This document shows positions 1 to 4,028 of a DNA stretch of 5,849 nucleotides, piece by piece (the first letter of the stretch is position 1; every line of letters begins with the position of its first letter). A model generated the notes under the pieces. It saw nothing but the letters and a program-made list of their open reading frames with translations, did no database searches and was not told the origin of the DNA. This DNA is from an uncultured bacterium (GTDB taxonomy: Bacteria > Bacillota > Clostridia > Oscillospirales > Oscillospiraceae). Location of the stretch: positions 1-5,849 of the forward strand of contig CAJMQD010000069.1 in NCBI GenBank assembly GCA_905215425.1, written 5' to 3'. The position numbers and the translations under genes were made by a program.

Positions 1-887
1 ATGAGTCCACGGAAAAGATCCTGTTCTCCGCCGACGCCTTCGGCACCTTCGGCGCCTTGGACGGCGTACTCTTTGCCGACGAGGTGGACTTCGACCGGGA
101 CTGCATCGACGAGGCCCGGCGCTACTACACCAATATCGTGGGCAAATACGGCCCGCAGGTCACAGCTCTGCTGAAAAAAGCCAGCAGTCTGGACATCCGC
201 ATGATCTGCCCTCTCCACGGCCCGGTGTGGCGGAAGGACTTGGACTATATGATCGGCAAGCACCTGAAGTGGGCCTCCTACGAGCCTGAGGTCCAGGGTG
301 TCATGATCGCCTTCGCCTCCGTCTACGGCGGAACCGAGACCGCCGCCACCATCCTCGCCGCCCGCCTGCGGGAAAAGGGGGTACCTGTGGCCCTGTACGA
401 TGTCTCTAAAACGCATCCCTCCTATGTGTTGTCCGAGGCATTTAAATACAGCCATCTGGTCTTTGCCTCTACTACCTATAACAACGGTATTTTCGTCACG
501 ATGGAGAACCTGCTCCACGACATTGTGGCGCACTGCCTGAAAAACCGCACGGTGGCTCTGATCCAGAACGGCTCCTGGGCGCCTGCCAGTGGAAAACTCA
601 TGCGGCAGCTGCTGGAAAAGCTGGCGGGCTTCCGCGTCCTCGACACCATGGTCACCCTGAAGTCTGCCCTCGCCCCCGGTCAGGACCAGGAGCTGGAGGC
701 TATGGCTCAGGCACTGTACGACGACCTCCACGGGATAAAAGCCCAGCAGGAGCCGGAGAATCCCCCTAAAAAGAAAGGCTTTATCTGCACCGTGTGCGGC
801 TTTATCTACGAGGGGGATACCCTTCCCGACAACTTTGTCTGTCCCCTCTGCCGCCGCCCCGCATCCGCCTTCAAACCCGTCGAATAA
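1..887 (+). CDS. Flavodiiron protein with C-terminal rubredoxin domain (5' end outside window)
   Basis: Flavodiiron proteins are cytoplasmic enzymes that reduce O2 to water and/or NO to N2O, protecting anaerobes. The reading frame is open from base 3, so the start lies upstream; 294 codons are visible. The end of the metallo-beta-lactamase-like di-iron domain is present: SADAFG (Asp at bases 33-35, the expected bridging iron ligand) and CPLHGP (His at 216-218, the last iron ligand). A flavodoxin domain follows (about 300-730) with FMN loops SVYGGTET (318-341), TTYNNGIF (471-494) and NGSWAPASGK (567-596). After a Pro/Lys linker comes a short rubredoxin module (about 774-881) with CTVCG and CPLC iron-binding pairs. 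This module lacks the long loop of classical rubredoxin and resembles the rubrerythrin-type form. A built-in rubredoxin probably passes electrons to FMN. The other iron ligands are outside the window. O2 versus NO preference cannot be decided from sequence. Confidence 0.95.
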   Translation, partial: ESTEKILFSADAFGTFGALDGVLFADEVDFDRDCIDEARRYYTNIVGKYGPQVTALLKKASSLDIRMICPLHGPVWRKDLDYMIGKHLKWASYEPEVQGVMIAFASVYGGTETAATILAARLREKGVPVALYDVSKTHPSYVLSEAFKYSHLVFASTTYNNGIFVTMENLLHDIVAHCLKNRTVALIQNGSWAPASGKLMRQLLEKLAGFRVLDTMVTLKSALAPGQDQELEAMAQALYDDLHGIKAQQEPENPPKKKGFICTVCGFIYEGDTLPDNFVCPLCRRPASAFKPVE

Positions 888-897
888 ACAGCATCAA

Positions 898-913
898 GCT
901 TAAGCGCTTAAGC
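898..913. repeat. 16-bp perfect palindrome after the flavodiiron gene
   Basis: GCTTAAGCGCTTAAGC is identical to its own reverse complement. It is also two tandem copies of the 8-bp palindrome GCTTAAGC. It begins 11 bases after the flavodiiron stop and ends just before the terminator hairpin. As RNA it could form a 6-bp stem with a GCGC loop on either strand. Its function is unknown; it could add to termination or bind a dimeric protein. Confidence 0.6.
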
Positions 914-918
914 AAATC

Positions 919-952
919 AAAACCAGCCGTCCATACGGACGGCTGGTTTTTT
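919..952. terminator. Bidirectional intrinsic terminator between convergent genes
   Basis: CCAGCCGTCC (923-932) pairs perfectly with GGACGGCTGG (937-946) around an ATAC loop. The stem is extended by AAAA (919-922) and TTTT (947-950). On the + strand six T follow the GC stem, which suits termination of the flavodiiron transcript. On the - strand four T follow, and the hairpin starts just 3 bases after the transporter stop codon. One hairpin therefore serves both convergent genes. Confidence 0.93.
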
Positions 953-953
953 G

Positions 954-2285
954 TTAGAACGCAACCTTCATAAACAGGGCCACGCAGCACAGGATCAGGG
1001 CAAAGGGCACATACACATAGCGCCCGATGGCGTACCACAGTTCTCCGTGCTTCTTCTTGGACCCGCTGTTGATGGCCTCCAGCAGATCTTCCTTTTTCAT
1101 TACATAGAACCAGGACACCGCACCCAGGGTGGCTCCAATGGGGATAATATAGATGGAGACCAGGTCCATCCAGGGGCCCCACTGAGAGATCGCCTCCATG
1201 CCAATGCCGCAGCCCAGACAGACCACAGCCAGAATGATCAGGACCGCCGCGCGGCTGAGTTTAGGGAACTTATGCAGCAGAGACTCCGCCACCGCCTCAA
1301 ACATATTCTGCAAAGAACTGACCCCCGCAAAAATCATGGCCACATATAGGATCACGGCAAACAGTCGGCCCAAGGGAATGTCCTGCAAAATCGACGGCAG
1401 CGTTACAAACAGCAGGCTGGGGCCCGCTCCCACATCCATTTGGTAAGAAAAGCAGGCCGGGATGATAACCAGGGTGGCCACCAGAGCGGCAATGGTGTCA
1501 AAAATCGCCGTATTGCGGGAAACCGCAATTACATCTTCATCCTTCGGGAGATAGGCGCCATAGACGATCATGCCGCTGCCCGTCACAGACAGAGAGAAGA
1601 ACGCCTGTCCCATGGCCCAGATCCATACCAGCGGATTCTTCAGCATCTCCCATCTGGGCATGAAGATGAAGCGGTAGCCCTCCGCCGCGCCGGGAAGGAA
1701 GGAGACCCGAATGGCCAGGAACAGGAAAATCACAAAAAACAGAGGCATCATCACCTTATTGGTGCGCTCGATGCTGTGGGCTCCCAAGAAAAGGGTCAAG
1801 AGGGTACCCACCACCACGATCACATGGAAGGGGATCACCGAATAGGGCACCATAGAGAAGGACTGGAACCATTCCGCCGTATCCGTGGTCATCAGCACGC
1901 CCAGAAAGGAGTCCGCCAGTGCCTTTAACACATAGGAAACGATGACCGCATAGCCGATGGCAATGCACATGGATCCGGCCAAGGGCAGCCAACCCAGCAC
2001 CCCTCCTGCTTTCCCCAACTTCTCGCTCCGGCTGGCCCAGGCATTTTCATAAGCGCCCAGCGTTCCTGTTCCGGCGCGGCGACCGATGGCAAACTCCGCG
2101 GGAAGGCCCACATAACTAAAGACAAAAACAAAAAAGAGATAGATCAGCAGAAAAGCGCCGCCACCGTTGCTGCCCAGTTTATTGGGAAAGCCCCACACGT
2201 TGGCCATGCCTACCGCCGAACCTACCGATGCCAGAATAAAGCCCCATCGGCTTGCAAAGCTCTTTGTTTTATTGTGACCGCTCAT
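954..2285 (-). CDS. Neurotransmitter:sodium symporter (NSS) family transporter, probably amino-acid uptake
   Basis: A 443-residue inner-membrane Na+-coupled symporter of the LeuT fold, near the usual length of bacterial 11-helix NSS proteins. The family signature is clear: GSAVGMANVWGFP (22-34) in the unwound TM1 and NGGGAF (40-45). Eleven hydrophobic segments can be placed, the last at about 424-443. By hand alignment with LeuT, Na2-site residues are kept (G22, V25, A320, S323, S324). The Na1 site has A24, N29 and S231, with D263 where LeuT has Asn286. TM6 reads SLSVTGSG (231-238) where LeuT has TLSLGFGA, so the substrate pocket should be differently shaped; the substrate cannot be named, an amino acid being likeliest. 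The ATG at 2285 is preferred to an upstream TTG at 2291, because AAGGAG (2293-2298) lies 7 bases before the ATG and only 1 before the TTG. The gene stands alone, with its own promoter and a shared terminator. Confidence 0.93.
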   Translation of the reverse strand: MSGHNKTKSFASRWGFILASVGSAVGMANVWGFPNKLGSNGGGAFLLIYLFFVFVFSYVGLPAEFAIGRRAGTGTLGAYENAWASRSEKLGKAGGVLGWLPLAGSMCIAIGYAVIVSYVLKALADSFLGVLMTTDTAEWFQSFSMVPYSVIPFHVIVVVGTLLTLFLGAHSIERTNKVMMPLFFVIFLFLAIRVSFLPGAAEGYRFIFMPRWEMLKNPLVWIWAMGQAFFSLSVTGSGMIVYGAYLPKDEDVIAVSRNTAIFDTIAALVATLVIIPACFSYQMDVGAGPSLLFVTLPSILQDIPLGRLFAVILYVAMIFAGVSSLQNMFEAVAESLLHKFPKLSRAAVLIILAVVCLGCGIGMEAISQWGPWMDLVSIYIIPIGATLGAVSWFYVMKKEDLLEAINSGSKKKHGELWYAIGRYVYVPFALILCCVALFMKVAF

Positions 2286-2292
2286 ATTCAAA

Positions 2293-2298
2293 CTCCTT
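2293..2298 (-). promoter_or_regulatory. Ribosome binding site that sets the transporter start
   Basis: On the - strand AAGGAG lies 7 bases before ATG at 2285. The alternative TTG at 2291 would leave only 1 base of spacing. This decides for the ATG. Confidence 0.85.
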
Positions 2299-2301
2299 AT
2301 A

Positions 2302-2331
2302 AGCGCCCGGACCTGTTCCGTCTCAGGCGCT
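2302..2331 (-). other. Leader hairpin just upstream of the transporter ribosome binding site
   Basis: On the - strand AGCGCC (2331-2326) can pair with GGCGCT (2307-2302), with an inner GAC/GTC pair of arms around GGAACAG. The hairpin ends 3 bases before the Shine-Dalgarno sequence, so it might influence ribosome access. It has no T-run and so is not a terminator. I cannot match it to a known riboswitch. Confidence 0.35.
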
Positions 2332-2352
2332 GTACTTTCTCAATTTAGTACA
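2331..2352. repeat. Inverted repeat TGTACT-N10-AGTACA downstream of the transporter promoter
   Basis: TGTACT (2331-2336) and AGTACA (2347-2352) are perfect inverted copies separated by 10 bases. They lie in the predicted early transcribed region of the transporter. The spacing suits a dimeric repressor that binds about one and a half helical turns. The direct repeat CAATTT at 2341 and 2351, exactly 10 bases apart, overlaps it. A regulator is inferred only. Confidence 0.4.
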
Positions 2353-2353
2353 A

Positions 2354-2389
2354 TTTGCACTGTTTCATTTTAAAGCGTCATTGTGCAAA
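2354..2389. repeat. Inverted repeat TTTGCAC-N22-GTGCAAA across the transporter promoter
   Basis: TTTGCAC (2354-2360) and GTGCAAA (2383-2389) are perfect 7-bp inverted copies. One arm covers the expected transcription start and the other lies in the spacer between -35 and -10. The arms are about 29 bases centre to centre, near three helical turns. A protein bound here would block RNA polymerase, so it is a candidate operator. Confidence 0.4.
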
Positions 2390-2395
2390 AGTCAA
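2367..2395 (-). promoter_or_regulatory. Sigma-A-type promoter of the NSS transporter
   Basis: On the - strand TTGACT (2395-2390) is followed by 17 bases and then TAAAAT (2372-2367). Each hexamer is one mismatch from the TTGACA/TATAAT consensus and the spacing is ideal. Transcription would begin near 2360, giving a leader of about 75 bases before the ATG at 2285. Confidence 0.8.
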
Positions 2396-2450
2396 CCAAC
2401 TGTATTCCTATGTTTACAACGACGGCAAGGTCGTCTTTTCCCGTCCACAG

Positions 2451-2488
2451 AAAAGGCCTAAGCGCGTCAAGCTCCGACACGCTTAGGC
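2451..2488 (-). terminator. Intrinsic terminator of trmD
   Basis: Read on the - strand, GCCTAAGCG (2488-2480) pairs with CGCTTAGGC (2464-2456), with three more inner pairs (GTC/GAC) after one mismatch. A C and then TTTT (2454-2451) follow. The hairpin begins 6 bases after the trmD stop codon. The T-run is short, so termination may be incomplete and some transcripts could run toward the transporter, which lies on the same strand. Confidence 0.75.
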
Positions 2489-2494
2489 ATACTA

Positions 2495-3262
2495 TTATTT
2501 TTCCTGTCCCAGGGGTCCGCCTATCTCCTGCTCCAGCTCCTTCAGCAGCTTTTTATCCTCTTTGCCCGATAGATCCAGCTTCTTATACAGATCGGGCCGC
2601 CGCTGCCAAGTGCGCAGAAGGGACTGCTTTCGCCGCCATTTCTCCACATTTACATGGTGTCCGGACAGCAAAATAGGGGGCACCGCCCGGTCGTGCCACA
2701 CCTCAGGCCGGGAATATTGGGGGGCCTCCAGCGTGCCGTTCCAGTGGCTCTCATTCTCATAGCAGGAGGGGTCAGACAACACCCCGGGCACCAGCCGGCA
2801 CACCGCATCCGCCACAGCCATGGCCGGGATCTCGCCTCCGGTCAGGACAAAATCGCCGATGGAAATCTCCTCGTCCACACACTCATCGATAAACCGCTGA
2901 TCGATTCCTTCGTAATGGCCGCATACAAGGATGATACGGTCATAGTCATCCCGCAGCCGCCGGGCATCGGCCTGACAGAAGGTCTTGCCCGCGGGGGACA
3001 TATAGATGGTGTGCACCCGCTGCCCTGCCTCATCGCAAATATGCTTCCAGCAGCGGTAGAGCGGGTCGGCCTGCATCACGGCGCCCCGGCCGCCGCCGTA
3101 GGGGTAGTCGTCCACCTGGCGCTGCTTGTTCATGGTGTAGTCCCGGATCTGGTGGCACTCCACCCGGATGTAGCCCCGCTCCTGGCCCCGGCCCAGAATA
3201 GATTCACACAGCATATCTCCCACCACATCAGGAAACAGCGTCATAATATCGATCCAATACAT
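2495..3262 (-). CDS. trmD: tRNA (guanine-N1-)-methyltransferase TrmD
   Basis: A 255-residue cytoplasmic SPOUT methyltransferase that makes m1G37 next to the anticodon from S-adenosylmethionine, preventing +1 frameshifts; the length is typical. Conserved blocks are present in order: the N-terminus (IMTLFP, 6-11), the DDYPYGGGRGAVM loop (51-63), and the trefoil-knot SAM-site segments SPAGK (89-93), CGHYEGIDQRF (114-124) and ISIGDFVLTGGE (133-144). RLVPGVL (156-162), QYSRPEVW and LLSGHH follow in the C-terminal half. R156 matches the catalytic Arg154 of the Haemophilus enzyme, but E171 stands where its catalytic Asp169 is expected. The ATG at 3262 is chosen because GAGGG (3268-3272) precedes it by 5 bases. 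An in-frame ATG at 3298 lacks a ribosome binding site and lies only about 9 bases from the predicted transcription start. The usual partners rpsP, rimM and rplS are absent from the window. Confidence 0.97.
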   Translation of the reverse strand: MYWIDIMTLFPDVVGDMLCESILGRGQERGYIRVECHQIRDYTMNKQRQVDDYPYGGGRGAVMQADPLYRCWKHICDEAGQRVHTIYMSPAGKTFCQADARRLRDDYDRIILVCGHYEGIDQRFIDECVDEEISIGDFVLTGGEIPAMAVADAVCRLVPGVLSDPSCYENESHWNGTLEAPQYSRPEVWHDRAVPPILLSGHHVNVEKWRRKQSLLRTWQRRPDLYKKLDLSGKEDKKLLKELEQEIGGPLGQEK

Positions 3263-3313
3263 AATATCCCTCGTTTTCAGGACGGCGCCGCCGCCCATTG
3301 ATTCTAAAGAGAT

Positions 3314-3342
3314 ATTATAAGGGATTACACTGCGCTTTTCAA
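3314..3342 (-). promoter_or_regulatory. Sigma-A-type promoter of trmD
   Basis: On the - strand TTGAAA (3342-3337) is followed by 17 bases and then a perfect TATAAT (3319-3314). Transcription would start near 3307, about 45 bases before the trmD ATG. The -35 overlaps the stop codon of the upstream gene (3339-3341), so trmD can be expressed independently of it. Confidence 0.85.
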
Positions 3343-3875
3343 TGCCGATTTATAACAGGCCACCCCTGGCTGTCAAAGCTCCAAATCAACAGCGGATGTC
3401 CCTGTTCCTGTCCGCCCCATGCCATACAGAACAGGGGAGCCAAGGTAAGGGGCCGGCCGTCATCCAGAAACTGGGCCATCTGAAACCCTTCTCCCATACG
3501 GCGGAACAGCAAGCCCGGGCCTTCCGTCAAACAGCTCCGCAGCACCGGGTCTTTGGTGGGCAGATGCTCGCCGCGCCAGGGCTGCCATGGCCCCGCCTGT
3601 CCGGAAAAAGCGAAGGCCAGCACCCGCTCCCCGCCGGTAACAGGCCAGCAGTGCCGGCGCTCCAGCTCGGCGCGCGTCACAGTGCGCCTCAGGCACAGCC
3701 TTCCCCCTTCCGGGGTCAGCGTACCCAGCAGGAATCGCCCGTTCCCGCCGCTGTGCAGCCACACTTTATATAGGCCCGCTCCATCGGCCGGACAGTCCGC
3801 CCGCAGGACTACCCGCTCTCCCGCCTCCTGACAGCACAGCGTTCCGCCCCCCGCAAGCTCCCATTGCCGCTCCAT
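3339..3875 (-). CDS. Unrecognised 178-residue cytoplasmic protein
   Basis: I do not recognise this protein. It has no signal peptide, no membrane segment and no cofactor or nucleotide-binding motif that I can see. Short hydrophobic stretches alternate with Gly/Pro turns (for example LYKVWLHSGG, 35-44, and GRFLLGTLTPEGG, 46-58), suggesting a mostly beta-sheet fold. It is rich in Trp and has several scattered Cys (14, 15, 28, 61, 76) without a paired metal-binding pattern. The ATG at 3875 is favoured because AGGGGGG (3882-3888) sits 6 bases upstream; the ATG at 3881 abuts that tract and a TTG at 3899 has no ribosome binding site. It lies just upstream of trmD on the same strand and diverges from the phosphoketolase gene. 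I see no convincing -35/-10 pair of its own. Its position gives no firm hint of function. Codon choice looks like that of its neighbours, and the clear ribosome binding site supports a real gene. Confidence 0.72.
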   Translation of the reverse strand: MERQWELAGGGTLCCQEAGERVVLRADCPADGAGLYKVWLHSGGNGRFLLGTLTPEGGRLCLRRTVTRAELERRHCWPVTGGERVLAFAFSGQAGPWQPWRGEHLPTKDPVLRSCLTEGPGLLFRRMGEGFQMAQFLDDGRPLTLAPLFCMAWGGQEQGHPLLIWSFDSQGWPVINRH

Positions 3876-3963
3876 GTCCATCCCCCCTGTCCGCCGCAAT
3901 TTTCGCTTATACCAATGTTAAACTCTGATTCTCTCCTCTTCCCCCATTTTTTGTGATTTAACC

Positions 3964-3992
3964 TTGTCTTTCTTCTTGGATTAGAGTATACT
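3964..3992 (+). promoter_or_regulatory. Sigma-A-type promoter of the phosphoketolase gene
   Basis: TTGTCT (3964-3969), a 17-base spacer, and TATACT (3987-3992) form a near-consensus promoter. Transcription would start around 3999-4000, leaving a leader of only about 30 bases. That leaves no room for a riboswitch or attenuator. I see no clear catabolite-control (cre) palindrome. Confidence 0.8.
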
Positions 3993-4012
3993 TAATTTAT
4001 TGTATTTTATTG

Positions 4013-4020
4013 TAAGGAGG
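4013..4020 (+). promoter_or_regulatory. Strong ribosome binding site of the phosphoketolase gene
   Basis: TAAGGAGG matches the anti-Shine-Dalgarno sequence very well and lies 8 bases before ATG at 4029. With the near-consensus promoter, this predicts high expression. Confidence 0.9.
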
Positions 4021-4028
4021 CCGTTCTC

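Larger units (their letters stand above)
3876..4028. other. Divergent intergenic region
   Basis: This 153-base AT-rich spacer separates the unknown gene (-) from the phosphoketolase gene (+). The right half holds the xfp promoter and ribosome binding site. The middle (about 3923-3945) is a pyrimidine-rich tract on the + strand, purine-rich on the - strand, upstream of the unknown gene. TATAAG (3911-3906, - strand) is the best -10 candidate for that gene but lacks a matching -35. Confidence 0.6.

Noticed and set aside
57..59. TTG at 57 as start of the flavodiiron gene
   Set aside because: The frame is open to the window edge and the residues before it (SADAFG and neighbours) are conserved, so the real start lies upstream.
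1440..1928. 162-residue + strand frame opposite the NSS transporter
   Set aside because: His/Gln/Arg-rich shadow of hydrophobic membrane codons; the transporter frame has the family signature.
2419..2439. Small hairpin ACGAC-GGCAAG-GTCGT followed by CTTTT as a + strand terminator
   Set aside because: The stem is only 5 bp, and no + strand gene ends here.
3296..3298. ATG at 3298 as the trmD start
   Set aside because: No ribosome binding site and only about 9 bases from the predicted transcription start; the 12 extra residues do not match TrmD, whereas ATG 3262 has GAGGG at good spacing.
2654..3301. 215-residue + strand frame opposite trmD
   Set aside because: trmD on the other strand has every expected motif; this frame translates to unstructured His/Pro/Ala-rich sequence.
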